This document shows, piece after piece, positions 42,613 through 52,197 of a stretch of 64,000 nt of DNA. This DNA comes from Chryseobacterium sp. GVT01B (GTDB lineage Bacteria > Bacteroidota > Bacteroidia > Flavobacteriales > Weeksellaceae). The first letter of the stretch is position 1. Each line of letters begins with the position of its first letter. The position numbers and the translations under genes are program-made. The notes under the pieces are model-generated. The model saw only the letters and a list, made by a program, of their open reading frames with translations. It was not told the origin of the DNA and did not search any database. The stretch spans positions 124,001 through 188,000 of the forward strand of contig NZ_JAHXYI010000005.1 in assembly GCF_019970045.1 (NCBI RefSeq), read 5' to 3'.

Positions 42613-44844
42613 ATGAATGAACTTATTGCTGTTGTCATACTTATAGTAATCTTCATCATTTTCAACAATCTGAACACTAAAATCAGAAGACTTGAAAAGG
42701 AAATCACTGACCTTAACCATAAAATTAATAAGGCCCCGGATCAGTCTGAAGTAATCCCAACAAAAGCTTCAACAGAAGAAACTATTGTTCCTCAGCAAGT
42801 ACAGTCTCATCAAATTGTTCCTGAAGAAATAAAAAACAGGGAAGAAAATGAAGAAATCCCGATACCTGTTCAAAAAGACTGGCTGACTCCTGTTTTTGAT
42901 TTTTTAAAACAAAATGCACTCACCATCATTGGTATTTTTACTCTTGTTCTCGGAATCGGCTACTTTGTAAAGTATGCTATTGATAAAAACTGGATCGGAG
43001 AAACTGCAAGAGCGGGTATTGGTTTTTGTACCGGAGCAGGAATTATAATTATAGGACATTTTCTCAGAAAAAACTATACAGCATTTGCTTCTATTATAAC
43101 CGGAGGCGGGATTGCCATGCTCTATTTCACTGCCACCATTGCTTTCCGGGAATATCATCTTTTTACACAGAATACAGCCTTTGTTATCACCGCCCTGATT
43201 ACAGCGGCATCTATTATTTTATCCTATTATTATAAAAGTGAAGTCCTGATTATTTTTTCATTAATTGGAGGTTTTAGTGCTCCTTTGATGATCAGTACCG
43301 GACAAAGCAACTACCCTTTCCTTTTTATTTATCTTACTCTTTTAAATATTGGAATGCTGGTAGTCTCTTTTCTTCAACACTGGAAAAGCGTAGGATGGAC
43401 AGCTTATATTTTTACAACCGCTTATCTTTTTTATTGGACGAATGAGAGCACGGAGCTTTTAAGCATTACTTTTTACATGATCAGTTATGTGATTTTCTAC
43501 CTTTTTGCTCTGCATGACTATATCAAAAAAAATATACTTTCAACTTCTGATATTTTAATACTTGCTTTTGCTAATTTTTCGAGTGTTCTGGGACTGCTTT
43601 ATATTTTTGATACTTTAGCCTATGAACCTCCCATCATTTTTCCACTTGCCTTTGCTGCAGTCAATTCTTTTCTGCTCCTTAGAGAATATGGACGAAAAAG
43701 CTTCGGAGTTGCTTATTCTGTATTTGCAGGACTCGTTACCAGTCTTATCACTATTGCCATAGCTATTCAGTTTAAAACCCACCTTATCACCAGTATCTGG
43801 GCAATAGAAACTACTCTTCTGCTTTTCATCTGGAAAAAAACAGGTCATAAGATTTTCAGGATTTTCTTTTACATCCTTTTTCCATTGGTCATGATTGCTC
43901 AGATTGTAACCTGGACAGAGTATCTGGGAACAACAGATTTTACTATCATATTTAATCCTCCGTTTATTACCAGTTCATTTACCATCGTTTCCCTAATGAT
44001 CAATTTATATTTATTAAGGAATACCGGAAAAGAACCACAGGAGAAAGTCAGCACTTTTTTTGAAGATCTTGTGACTGTGATTAGCTATGGAATTATTTAT
44101 ATAAGTCTTCTTCTTGAACTTACCTATCACGTTTCAGAGATGCCCTGGTCGGCGGTTGTCGGCATAGGACTGTTATTCAGCATTTATTATCTGTTTATAT
44201 TATTACTTTTCAGAAAACCACTAAGTATCAGAAATGATGTTCAAACCGCTCTGATCTATATGTTTCTCTTTCTGATTATTCTTAATACTTCGGTTTCCAC
44301 ACTACCAGTTGTAACGGCTGTATTAACAAAAAAACTTCATTTAAGCTTTTACTTACTGCATCTGCTTCAGTGGATTCCTTTTATATATGTATGTTCCCGG
44401 ATCATTCCATCATCAGAATTTCATAAAGTCTGGATTTCTTATTGGATCCTGTCATTGACACTTATCATTTCCGTAAGCTGTGAGCTTCATCATTCTTATG
44501 TTTTAATGGTTTCTAATGATCTTCCTCATTCTTTTGAAGCAAGCGCCCACTTCAATATTCTTTATCTTCCTATTGTATGGACTGTTCTTGCGAGTATTTT
44601 TATTTATATGAGTTTGAAAAAGAATATTCAGGAATACAATAAGGTTGGTTTTGCATTGATAGGGCTCATGGTTTTAAAACTCTACGGTTATGATGTATGG
44701 CAAATGGATAATATTTCAAGAATCAGCGCCTTTATTGCTCTCGGAATTATCTTATTGTTAAGTTCTTTCGCTTTTCAGCGACTGAAAAATATCATCAGAA
44801 ATATGGTTGACAAAAAAGATAAAAATGAAGAAACTATAGACTGA
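42613..44844 (+). CDS. DUF2339 polytopic membrane protein
   Basis: A 743-residue protein. An N-terminal helix and coiled coil (NTKIRRLEKEITDLNHKIN), a polar linker to about residue 90, and then some 20 hydrophobic segments. The motif FTLVLGIGYFVKYAIDKNWIGETARAGIG (about 108-136), with glycines and Arg in the loop, is typical of DUF2339. The function is not established; members are thought to be surface or envelope related. It is preceded by a promoter box and stands alone. Confidence 0.8.
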   Translation: MNELIAVVILIVIFIIFNNLNTKIRRLEKEITDLNHKINKAPDQSEVIPTKASTEETIVPQQVQSHQIVPEEIKNREENEEIPIPVQKDWLTPVFDFLKQNALTIIGIFTLVLGIGYFVKYAIDKNWIGETARAGIGFCTGAGIIIIGHFLRKNYTAFASIITGGGIAMLYFTATIAFREYHLFTQNTAFVITALITAASIILSYYYKSEVLIIFSLIGGFSAPLMISTGQSNYPFLFIYLTLLNIGMLVVSFLQHWKSVGWTAYIFTTAYLFYWTNESTELLSITFYMISYVIFYLFALHDYIKKNILSTSDILILAFANFSSVLGLLYIFDTLAYEPPIIFPLAFAAVNSFLLLREYGRKSFGVAYSVFAGLVTSLITIAIAIQFKTHLITSIWAIETTLLLFIWKKTGHKIFRIFFYILFPLVMIAQIVTWTEYLGTTDFTIIFNPPFITSSFTIVSLMINLYLLRNTGKEPQEKVSTFFEDLVTVISYGIIYISLLLELTYHVSEMPWSAVVGIGLLFSIYYLFILLLFRKPLSIRNDVQTALIYMFLFLIILNTSVSTLPVVTAVLTKKLHLSFYLLHLLQWIPFIYVCSRIIPSSEFHKVWISYWILSLTLIISVSCELHHSYVLMVSNDLPHSFEASAHFNILYLPIVWTVLASIFIYMSLKKNIQEYNKVGFALIGLMVLKLYGYDVWQMDNISRISAFIALGIILLLSSFAFQRLKNIIRNMVDKKDKNEETID

Positions 44845-44959
44845 TAATCAAAATAAAAGTTTTTATTATAAATAAAATGTAAAACAATCTGAGATTTCAT
44901 TCATATTTTATAAAAAATAACTATATTTATCGCGTTTTTAACAGTTACATATTCTGATT

Positions 44960-45397
44960 ATGAAAAAATTACTCTATTCTTTTTTAATACTCTCTTCGGC
45001 TACTTTATTTGCACAGCAAAAAAATCCTGCTGTAAAGTTTGCAGTTGCTGACAACGCTATCGGAACAGTAGAATTGTTCAATGCGAAAAAGAACGTATTG
45101 CAGGTTTCTAAAGTATACAATACTCCGGCAAACCTTCCCCAAAGTTTTAAAAAATACAGTTCTGTTTTTACAAAAGGGGTAACTGAATACAAATTCAAAA
45201 ATGGAGAAAATACATTGGACAGAATGTCATTATCCAACATCAACGCACAATATAATATTCCGGCAGACAACCCGGTATTTATTGAAGGTTATGAATTTGC
45301 GGATACCAGCACAATGATCTATCCTGAGATCAAGAAAAGAGCTGAAACAAAAGATCACAACGGTAAGAAAACATTGTTTATCTACACTACCGAATAA
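44960..45397 (+). CDS. Small secreted protein of unknown function
   Basis: A 145-residue protein with a signal peptide (MKKLLYSFLILSSATLFAQ). The mature part shows no motif I recognise; it contains AVADNAIGTVELFNAKKNVLQVSKVYN and ends KKTLFIYTTE. No cysteines, no membrane segment. Composition and codon use look normal for this genome, so it is probably a real gene. It is isolated between the DUF2339 gene and rarA, with which it shares a bidirectional terminator. Confidence 0.75.
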   Translation: MKKLLYSFLILSSATLFAQQKNPAVKFAVADNAIGTVELFNAKKNVLQVSKVYNTPANLPQSFKKYSSVFTKGVTEYKFKNGENTLDRMSLSNINAQYNIPADNPVFIEGYEFADTSTMIYPEIKKRAETKDHNGKKTLFIYTTE

Positions 45398-45409
45398 CTT
45401 GAATAAAAT

Positions 45410-45439
45410 AAAAAGGATGCCATTTTCAGCATCCTTTTT
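45410..45439. terminator. Bidirectional terminator
   Basis: AAAAAGGATGC/GCATCCTTTTT, 11-bp stem with an 8-nt loop, A/T runs on both sides. Confidence 0.85.
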
Positions 45440-45443
45440 TATT

Positions 45444-46745
45444 TTAATATTTATTGTTCCATTTTTTCTTAAGCTCCTCATAAATCTTCTTCTCGGTAGA
45501 ATTATTACCGGGCTCATATAATTTCACATCCCTGATTTCCTCAGGAAGAAAGTCCTGTTCCACAAAATTTCCTTCATAGGAATGTGCATATTTATACTCT
45601 TTCCCATAGTCCAGATCTTTCATCAGTTTTGTAGGAGCATTTCTCAAATGAAGTGGTACCGGTAGATTCCCGGTTCTCTTTACCAAAGCCAATGCTTCAT
45701 TAATAGCCATATACGCAGAATTACTTTTAGGAGAAACCGCAAGATAGACCGCAGTTTCGCTTAATATGATTCTTGCTTCAGGATTTCCAATCACATTGAT
45801 CGCCTGAAAACAATTGTTGGCAACAACCAGCGCATTGGGATTAGCCAGTCCTACATCTTCAGCGGCCAGAATAAGCATTCTACGGGCAATAAACTTAATA
45901 TCTTCTCCTCCGGCAATCATCCTTGCCAGCCAATACACGGCTCCGTTCGGGTCACCACCACGCATTGACTTGATAAAGGCAGAAATAATATCATAATGCT
46001 GCTCACCATTTTTATCATACAGCGCCATTGTTTCCTGAAGAACTTCAAGGACATCCGTATTGATGATTTCTGTTGTACGGGAGTTTTTATATTGATTCAA
46101 AACCAATTCTACAGAATTGATTAGCTTCCTGGCATCACCACCCGAGTATTGAATGAAAGCTTCTTTTTCAAGGATTTTAAAATCGGTTCCTTCATCTTTA
46201 TTATATCTTTCAGAAGCAATATCAATCAATTCTTCAAGTTTTTCATAACTCAAAGCTTTTAAAATATAAACCTGGCTTCTCGAAAGCAACGCTGAAACCA
46301 CTTCAAAACTTGGATTTTCAGTAGTCGCTCCTATCAGGACAATCCAGCCTTTTTCTACGGCATGCAGCAATGAATCCTGCTGAGATTTGTTGAAACGGTG
46401 AATTTCATCAATAAATAAGATGGGTGATTTTCCGGAAAACAAATTCTGTTTTTTAGCATCATCAATGACATCACGAACATCTTTCACCCCTGAAGAAACA
46501 GCAGATAGTTTATAGAACTTCCTTCCTGATTGTTCTGAAATAATTTCAGCGAGTGTTGTCTTCCCGGTTCCGGGAGGTCCCCAAAGAATCAGAGAATTCA
46601 GGGTGTTATTTTCAATCATTTTTCTGATTGTTCCTTTGTCGCCGGTAAGGTGCTCCTGCCCCAATACATCGTTCAGGGTTTTAGGTCTTAATTTTTCAGC
46701 TAATGGAATATTTTGATTCAAACTAATTCTATTTTTTAAGATCAA
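45444..46745 (-). CDS. rarA: Replication-associated recombination protein A (RarA/MgsA)
   Basis: A 433-residue AAA+ clamp-loader-like ATPase. The N-terminal [20 protein letters not shown] is diagnostic. Walker A is [14 protein letters not shown] near residue 54, Walker [17 protein letters not shown] near 107, and the C-terminal tetramerisation region includes [21 protein letters not shown]. It acts at stalled replication forks. The ATG at 46745 gives a few residues more than usual; a TTG eight codons downstream (leading into NQNIPLAE) would fit homologues better. Confidence 0.93.
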   Translation of the reverse strand: MILKNRISLNQNIPLAEKLRPKTLNDVLGQEHLTGDKGTIRKMIENNTLNSLILWGPPGTGKTTLAEIISEQSGRKFYKLSAVSSGVKDVRDVIDDAKKQNLFSGKSPILFIDEIHRFNKSQQDSLLHAVEKGWIVLIGATTENPSFEVVSALLSRSQVYILKALSYEKLEELIDIASERYNKDEGTDFKILEKEAFIQYSGGDARKLINSVELVLNQYKNSRTTEIINTDVLEVLQETMALYDKNGEQHYDIISAFIKSMRGGDPNGAVYWLARMIAGGEDIKFIARRMLILAAEDVGLANPNALVVANNCFQAINVIGNPEARIILSETAVYLAVSPKSNSAYMAINEALALVKRTGNLPVPLHLRNAPTKLMKDLDYGKEYKYAHSYEGNFVEQDFLPEEIRDVKLYEPGNNSTEKKIYEELKKKWNNKY

Positions 46746-46808
46746 TGTTCCGGATTTTCGATCACCGAAACTTATAACAAATTTAAACTAATTTTCATTT
46801 TTTTACCC

Positions 46809-46816
46809 TATTTTTG
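46809..46816 (+). promoter_or_regulatory. -7 box (TATTTTTG) of yidD
   Basis: Matches TAnnTTTG, 7 bp before the TTG start codon of yidD, supporting that start. Confidence 0.5.
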
Positions 46817-46823
46817 CATTGTT

Positions 46824-47075
46824 TTGAAACTTACATTCAATAAAATCATTACATTTCCGCTGGTAATTTTGATAAAATTTTACCAATGGTTCATCTCGCC
46901 CTTACTTCCCAAAAACTGCCGTTACGAACCCACCTGTTCTCATTATATGATTGAGTCTCTTCGGGTTCATGGGATCTTTAAAGGATTCTGGCTGGGATTT
47001 AAAAGAATTTTGAGATGCCATCCGTGGGGAGGCAGCGGTTATGATCCCGTTCCGCCCAAACATAAATGTCAATAA
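46824..47075 (+). CDS. yidD: Membrane protein insertion efficiency factor YidD
   Basis: An 83-residue membrane-associated protein with the complete YidD signature: [23 protein letters not shown], the cysteines CRYEPTC and [14 protein letters not shown]. It helps YidC insert inner-membrane proteins. The start is a TTG (46824-46826): no ATG occurs before the conserved core, and the -7 box lies just upstream, so the non-ATG start is well supported. It lies 23 bp upstream of lgt and is likely co-transcribed, an envelope-biogenesis pair. Confidence 0.92.
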   Translation: MKLTFNKIITFPLVILIKFYQWFISPLLPKNCRYEPTCSHYMIESLRVHGIFKGFWLGFKRILRCHPWGGSGYDPVPPKHKCQ

Positions 47076-47098
47076 TCAAACTATTAAATCAATAGAAA

Positions 47099-48388
47099 AT
47101 GAATACTATTTTTTTCAGAATTTATCTTGTGCTGTTTGCGTTCACAACGCAGCTTTTTTTTGCACAGGAATACTCTGGAGGTTTATCTGACGGAACTTTA
47201 GATGTCAACGGAAGCAATGTTCCTGTAAAAATCTATTCTACTACAGAAATGGGAGACCTTACCGCTTTTCCGGACAGAGAATCAGATAAGAGCCATTCTT
47301 TTGTTGTGATCCTTAACGGATCCAGCCTTGAGCCTTCTTATTATAATTATGCAGCTTCAGCATTAGCAAGGTTCAAAGATTCCAACTATCAGTTTTTTGA
47401 TAAAAACTTTAAGCTGATCAATACCGCTGCGACTCAGGAAAATGTTACAGCATTTAAATATGCGGTAAAAACTGTAAAACCCATTACTGATTCTGATAAG
47501 GTAGAACTTAAAACTCCCTTCAAAATATGGGATCCATCGAAAGGAATTCATATCGGATCATTTACTCTTCACTTTTATAGTTTGATGTTTGTATTTGCAT
47601 TTGGTTTCGGATATATTTTAATGACGAGAATCTTTAAGATTGACAATATTAACCAAAGATATCTGGAACCTCTTTTCACATGGACTTTAATTGGAACAAT
47701 CCTTGGGGCGAGATTAGGACATGTTATTTTCTATCAGCCAGAGTTGTTTAAAGAGGATTTCTGGAGTGTATTTTTACCCATAAGCACAAAAAATGGTTTT
47801 AAATTCACAGGGTTTTCAGGACTGGCAAGCCATGGTGCTACTATCGCTTTGATCTTCACGACGCTGTATTACTCATTTAAAATCATCAGAAAAAATCCTT
47901 TCTGGGTATATGACAGATTAGGTATTGTAGTTGCGTTAGGAGGTGCATTTGTAAGAATGGGGAACTTTTTCAATTCTGAAATCGTTGGTAAACCAGCTGA
48001 TCCAAATTCTCCGTTTGCATTACTTTTCCCACAGCAAAGCAGTGAATATGGCCTTACCGTACCTCGTTATCCAAGTCAGTTATTTGAAGCTGTAGGGTAT
48101 GTTCTTCTATTCATTTTGTTATGGATACTTTACAGAAAAACAGATAAAAAATATCAGCAGGGATGGCTATTCGGTTTATTCTTTATTATTCTTTGGGCGA
48201 TCAGATTCTTTGTTGAGTTCCTTAAAGAGCCGCAAGGTGATGAATTCATCCAGATCGGAGGTCTGAACACAGGTCAGGTACTTTCCATTCCATTTATGAT
48301 TGCAGGTGTTGTTATCATGATCGTTTCTAAGAAATTTAAGATTACTCCGGAAGAAAATGAAAAACCTGAGTATATTGAAAAGGCATAA
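47099..48388 (+). CDS. lgt: Prolipoprotein diacylglyceryl transferase with an extra secreted N-terminal domain
   Basis: A 429-residue protein, against about 270-300 for typical Lgt. Residues 1-22 are a signal peptide (ends LFFAQ), about 23-150 a polar domain of unknown family, and Lgt proper begins near GIHIGSFTLHFYSLM (about 156). The enzyme part has SGLASHGATIAL (catalytic His loop), VRMGNFFNSEIVG (essential Arg, Asn, Glu), YPSQLFE and RFFVEFLKEPQ. Lgt attaches diacylglycerol to lipobox cysteines. Its N-terminus normally faces the periplasm, so a secreted domain placed there is topologically consistent. Encoded just after yidD. Confidence 0.93.
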   Translation: MNTIFFRIYLVLFAFTTQLFFAQEYSGGLSDGTLDVNGSNVPVKIYSTTEMGDLTAFPDRESDKSHSFVVILNGSSLEPSYYNYAASALARFKDSNYQFFDKNFKLINTAATQENVTAFKYAVKTVKPITDSDKVELKTPFKIWDPSKGIHIGSFTLHFYSLMFVFAFGFGYILMTRIFKIDNINQRYLEPLFTWTLIGTILGARLGHVIFYQPELFKEDFWSVFLPISTKNGFKFTGFSGLASHGATIALIFTTLYYSFKIIRKNPFWVYDRLGIVVALGGAFVRMGNFFNSEIVGKPADPNSPFALLFPQQSSEYGLTVPRYPSQLFEAVGYVLLFILLWILYRKTDKKYQQGWLFGLFFIILWAIRFFVEFLKEPQGDEFIQIGGLNTGQVLSIPFMIAGVVIMIVSKKFKITPEENEKPEYIEKA

Positions 48389-48426
48389 GCACAAACTGGA
48401 AATAGAATAACTTCAGTTTTAAGATA

Positions 48427-48464
48427 AAAAAGGCAAATTTGTACTACTACAGATTTGCCTTTTT
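48427..48464. terminator. Bidirectional terminator
   Basis: AAAAAGGCAAAT/ATTTGCCTTTTT, a 12-bp stem with a 14-nt loop, between convergent lgt and nnrD genes. Confidence 0.8.
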
Positions 48465-48504
48465 CTTTTAAACTTATTTTAAAAGCCGTTCAGTTCATTT
48501 TCTG

Positions 48505-50022
48505 TTACAAACTTCTGGCAACTTTTCGATTCAGCTCCTCAAAAACGCTTCCAAATTCACTAATAACATCCGTAGGAAGCATAGATTCTTTTGAATGTCT
48601 TTCCGAAGCAAGATCAGCCGATCTTCCGTGAATCCATATCCCTAAAATACAGGTTTCTTCTTCAGAATATCCCTGTGCTAAAAGTGAAGTCAGAATTCCG
48701 GTAAGGATATCTCCACTGCCTCCTTTCGCAAGACCCGCATTTCCCGTTATATTGTAAAATACATTTCCCTCCGGAGTAATAACTTGTGTATGATGATCTT
48801 TCAATACGATATAAATATAATACTCTTTTGCCTTTTCTATGGCCAGCTCAAGTCTCTTAAAAGAATTTTCTGTACTTCCGAAAAGCCTTTCAAACTCCTT
48901 AGGATGAGGCGTAATAATTGATTTTTTTGGAATTAATTTTAGATTTCCTGCCTTTTTAGAAATGATATTCAATGCATCGGCATCCAGAATCATCGGACTG
49001 GTATAGTTTTTAAGAAAGCTCAGAAAATTTTTCTCAGTATCCGGATGAGTTCCCAGTCCAGGTCCTATGCCACAGGTAAGGTCTTTGTCTATCTCAAAGT
49101 TTGTTATAAACTGTTTTCCTCCCGTTATAAACATGGCTTCCGGACAAGAGGTCTGCAGTATCTCATATCCACATTCCGGTGCCAGCGTAAAGGTCAGCCC
49201 GGCTCCGGTTTTTAAGGCAGATTGTGTAGCCAGAACGGCAGCTCCTATTTTCCCATAACTTCCTCCTATGATTGCAACCTTACCATAGCTTCCTTTATGG
49301 GAAAACTCCTGTCTGGGCTTGAATATAGATTCTATCAGCTGATCATCAATGATAAAATATTCCGAATCTGTGGTATCAGCATAGGTTTTGTTTAAATCAA
49401 TATCCAGCACTTCTACTTTCCCGGTATATTTTCCGGTTTCGGGATGAAGGAAAGTTCTTTTCCAGCCTTGAAAAGTCAATGTGTAATCAGACTTCAGAAT
49501 AACGGGATCATTATCAAATATTTCATCTGAAGATAATCCGGAAGGAACATCAATGGATATCTTAATATTCTTTTTGGAGTTCAGCTGCTCCACAAGTCCT
49601 TTAAACTCCCCTTCCAACGGTCTGGATAAACCTGTTCCGAAAAGAGCATCAATAATAATTGTTTTATCATCAAAATTATAGTGTTCATTCTGATCAAATT
49701 TTCTGACCGAAATTCCTGATAAATCGCGGAGCCTTTTCAGATTGACCAAAGCATCGTCTGAAAATTTCCGTTTGGAATCGCCTACAAATACATCGACATC
49801 AAAACCTTTGAGGTAGAGTATTCTTGCTACCGCCAATCCATCTCCTCCATTGTTTCCGTTGCCACAGAACACGACCAGCTTTTTATGGTTTTTACAATGT
49901 TCCGAAATCCAGTGGGCTGCTGCCATTGAAGCTCTTTCCATCAACTGGATGGATGAAACCGGTTCATGGGAAATCGTAAAATGATCCCAGCTGCGAATCT
50001 GTTCTGCGGTAAAAATCTTCAT
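48505..50022 (-). CDS. nnrDE: Bifunctional NAD(P)HX epimerase / ADP-dependent NAD(P)HX dehydratase
   Basis: A 505-residue fusion that repairs hydrated NAD(P)H. The N-terminal YjeF_N epimerase (about 1-215) has FCGNGNNGGDGLAVARIL and IDALFGTGLSRPL. The C-terminal ribokinase-like dehydratase (about 225-500) has GSYGKVAIIGGSYGKIGAAV, CGIGPGLGTHPDTEK, IITPHPKEFERL and GNAGLAKGGSGDILTGIL. Both halves are intact, as in E. coli NnR. It is a single-gene unit on the minus strand. Confidence 0.94.
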   Translation of the reverse strand: MKIFTAEQIRSWDHFTISHEPVSSIQLMERASMAAAHWISEHCKNHKKLVVFCGNGNNGGDGLAVARILYLKGFDVDVFVGDSKRKFSDDALVNLKRLRDLSGISVRKFDQNEHYNFDDKTIIIDALFGTGLSRPLEGEFKGLVEQLNSKKNIKISIDVPSGLSSDEIFDNDPVILKSDYTLTFQGWKRTFLHPETGKYTGKVEVLDIDLNKTYADTTDSEYFIIDDQLIESIFKPRQEFSHKGSYGKVAIIGGSYGKIGAAVLATQSALKTGAGLTFTLAPECGYEILQTSCPEAMFITGGKQFITNFEIDKDLTCGIGPGLGTHPDTEKNFLSFLKNYTSPMILDADALNIISKKAGNLKLIPKKSIITPHPKEFERLFGSTENSFKRLELAIEKAKEYYIYIVLKDHHTQVITPEGNVFYNITGNAGLAKGGSGDILTGILTSLLAQGYSEEETCILGIWIHGRSADLASERHSKESMLPTDVISEFGSVFEELNRKVARSL

Positions 50023-50101
50023 AGGTAAAACAAACTTTTAAGCAAATTACAAAAGATTTTTCATTATGGTATCACCTCAATAATAAAAATAAGGAGACCT
50101 C

Positions 50102-50170
50102 ATGAATGAAATAAAGTATCTGTATAAAGCTAAAATATTCATTAAATCCAATTCTATGAATTTATCATAA
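50102..50170 (+). CDS. Candidate short ORF with a Shine-Dalgarno-like site
   Basis: 22 codons (MNEIKYLYKAKIF...) preceded by AAGGAG (50091-50096) at about 5 bp spacing, unusual here because the window has almost no such sites. No promoter box or terminator frames it, so it may be chance. Confidence 0.2.
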   Translation: MNEIKYLYKAKIFIKSNSMNLS

Positions 50171-50230
50171 AACTCAATGTTTTGGGAATAAAAAACTATA
50201 AAAAGTAGTGTTTTTTACATTTTTTAATTA

Positions 50231-50238
50231 TATTTTTG
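50231..50238 (+). promoter_or_regulatory. -7 box (TATTTTTG) of mscL
   Basis: Matches TAnnTTTG, 29 bp before the mscL ATG. Confidence 0.45.
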
Positions 50239-50267
50239 TGTATATACTAATTAAAAAAATATAAATT

Positions 50268-50645
50268 ATGGGATTTGTAAAAGAATTTAAAGAGTTTGCC
50301 TTTAAGGGGAATGTTCTCGATCTTGCTGTCGGTGTGATCATTGGTGCAGCATTTGGTAAAATTGTTTCGTCTTTGGTAGAAGATGTAATCACTCCTCTGA
50401 TACTGAATCCGGCGTTGAAAGCAGCCGGCGCAGAAAACATCGCAAAACTTACATGGAACGGGGTTGCGTATGGAAATTTCCTTTCAGCAGTAATCAGCTT
50501 CCTTTGTATTGCCATGGTTCTTTTCTGGATCATCAAACTAGCCAATAAAGTCAACAAAAAAGATGCTCCGGCTCCTGCAGGACCTACAGAGGATCAAAAA
50601 CTACTGACAGAGATCAGAGATTTGTTGAAAAGCAAAAATATCTAA
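50268..50645 (+). CDS. mscL: Large-conductance mechanosensitive channel
   Basis: A 125-residue two-helix membrane protein. The N-terminal amphipathic helix GFVKEFKEFAFKGNVLDLAVGVIIGAAFGKIVSS and the TM1 pore segment are nearly identical to canonical MscL; TM2 is near residues 65-90 (FLSAVISFLCIAMVLFW), followed by a charged C-terminal helix ending LLTEIRDLLKSK. It opens on membrane tension to release osmolytes during hypo-osmotic shock. Ends in a bidirectional terminator. Confidence 0.96.
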   Translation: MGFVKEFKEFAFKGNVLDLAVGVIIGAAFGKIVSSLVEDVITPLILNPALKAAGAENIAKLTWNGVAYGNFLSAVISFLCIAMVLFWIIKLANKVNKKDAPAPAGPTEDQKLLTEIRDLLKSKNI

Positions 50646-50669
50646 TCTGATAACAATAATTCAAAATAA

Positions 50670-50695
50670 AAAAGCACCTCAACTGAGGTGCTTTT
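50670..50695. terminator. Bidirectional terminator
   Basis: AAAAGCACCTC/GAGGTGCTTTT, an 11-bp stem with a 4-nt loop, between convergent mscL and the serA-like gene. Confidence 0.85.
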
Positions 50696-50714
50696 GTTGT
50701 ATAATATCATTCAA

Positions 50715-51674
50715 TTATTGAATCTGTAAGATACTTGAAATCTGCTCTGCCAAAGAAAGCCCAATTCTGTCCTGTGCTTCAAGAGTAGATGCTCCTGTGT
50801 GAGGGGTAAGAGAAATTTTAGAGTGATTAAGAATTTCCTTAGAAGGTGTTGGTTCGTTAATGAAAACATCCAATCCGGCAAATCTTACTTTTCCGGAATC
50901 TAAAGCCTGAATTAAAGCAGCTTCATCAATAACTCCTCCTCTAGAACAGTTTACAACAGCTACTCCGTCTTTCATGATTTCAAATTCATTCTGACCGATC
51001 ATATAGCCGTCTTTCTGAGCCGGAACATGCAGCGTAATAAAGTCTGAATGCTTTAAAACCTCCTGCAATGGTTCAGTTTCGATATCAACATTGATAAACT
51101 GGTTGTTATAAAACTTTACTTTGATGCTGGCTTTCCCTACATTATTATCAGCAGCAACCACTCTCATCCCTAGTCCTAAAGCAATTCTTGCCACTTCCTG
51201 CCCGATTCTTCCCATTCCCACGATACCAATCGTCTTTCCTCTCAGTTCAATACCGGCAGCATAAGCTTTTTTAAGACCTGAAAATTCAGTATCTCCTACC
51301 AAAGGCATTTTTCTGTTGGAATCCTGAAGAAATCTTGCTCCGGAAAATAAATGAGCAAAAACAAGCTCAGCCACCGATTCCGAAGAAGCAGAAGGAGTAT
51401 TGATCACGTGGATTCCTTTTTCTCTTGCATAGTCTACATCAATATTATCCATACCTACTCCACCTCTTCCAATAATGTCGATAGATGGGCATCCGTCAAT
51501 AATATCTTTTCTTACCTGCGTAGCACTTCTCACCAATAGAGTACGGATTTTGTGCTCGTTAATATAATCTACCAAAAACTCTTGTGGAACTTTTGTAGTA
51601 ATCACTTCAAAGCCTTTTTCTGTCAATGCATCTATTCCAGATTGATCCAGGCCGTCGTTTGCTAAAACTTTCAT
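50715..51674 (-). CDS. D-2-hydroxyacid dehydrogenase (phosphoglycerate dehydrogenase-like)
   Basis: A 319-residue NAD-dependent dehydrogenase of the SerA type. The Rossmann loop is IGIVGMGRIGQEVARIALGLG (about residues 147-167). Catalytic residues fall in NCSRGGVIDEAAL (Arg), INEPTP (Glu) and LTPHTGASTLEAQ (His). The substrate domain RSATQVRKDIIDGCPSIDIIGRGGVGMDNID is of the phosphoglycerate dehydrogenase group. It has no ACT domain, as in many short bacterial SerA. It likely makes 3-phosphohydroxypyruvate for serine synthesis, but serB/serC do not adjoin it, so the symbol is left open. Confidence 0.9.
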   Translation of the reverse strand: MKVLANDGLDQSGIDALTEKGFEVITTKVPQEFLVDYINEHKIRTLLVRSATQVRKDIIDGCPSIDIIGRGGVGMDNIDVDYAREKGIHVINTPSASSESVAELVFAHLFSGARFLQDSNRKMPLVGDTEFSGLKKAYAAGIELRGKTIGIVGMGRIGQEVARIALGLGMRVVAADNNVGKASIKVKFYNNQFINVDIETEPLQEVLKHSDFITLHVPAQKDGYMIGQNEFEIMKDGVAVVNCSRGGVIDEAALIQALDSGKVRFAGLDVFINEPTPSKEILNHSKISLTPHTGASTLEAQDRIGLSLAEQISSILQIQ

Positions 51675-51761
51675 AAAATATCGAGTATATTAAAAAATGA
51701 AAGATTTAAAAATTAAAGGAACCGGGTTCGCATTTAATCTTTAAATCTTTGAATTATATTT

Positions 51762-52172
51762 TTATTCGCCGTCTTCTTTGAATACTTCAATGGTTACTTG
51801 TTTTTCTACCAAATCCGTAAATCTTCCTTTGTATCTTGTAGCTCTTACCAGGTGATTGTCTATCCAGTGATAATTTCCTCCTCTAGGTTTTCCGCAAAGT
51901 ACGCTGTGGTATTTGAAACCATGCTTATCCAGCCAGTCAATAGTGATTTGTTTCAGATTTTCGGTTCTTGAAGTAAAAAAGCAGATCTGGTGCCCCTCAT
52001 CATACCATCTGTTGACAGTTTCCAATGCATCAGGATAAGGTTCACAGGTAACCATTCTTTCCGGTTCTTCGTTTGGAACGTCATCTGTAATGGTTCCGTC
52101 GATATCTATTAAGTAATTTTTTACGCCATCCTTTAGAATAGGACTAATGTGTTCAATGTATTCTAATTCCAT
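51762..52172 (-). CDS. HAD-superfamily phosphatase-like protein
   Basis: A 136-residue compact HAD-like protein. The N-terminal motif is LIDIDGTITDD (residues 22-32, motif I DxDGT). Motif II is FFTSRTE near 72, and GGNYHWIDNH near 105 carries the motif IV acidic residue region. Close relatives in databases are sometimes labelled phosphoheptose isomerase, which the HAD motifs do not support. It is cytosolic, without a cap domain, so it probably acts on a large or polymeric substrate. A TAACTTTG -7 box lies 18 bp upstream (52190-52197). Confidence 0.82.
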   Translation of the reverse strand: MELEYIEHISPILKDGVKNYLIDIDGTITDDVPNEEPERMVTCEPYPDALETVNRWYDEGHQICFFTSRTENLKQITIDWLDKHGFKYHSVLCGKPRGGNYHWIDNHLVRATRYKGRFTDLVEKQVTIEVFKEDGE

Positions 52173-52189
52173 TACTAAATATTAAGTAA

Positions 52190-52197
52190 CAAAGTTA
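52190..52197 (-). promoter_or_regulatory. -7 box (TAACTTTG)
   Basis: Minus strand, 17 bp before the HAD-like gene ATG. No good -33 match. Confidence 0.4.
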
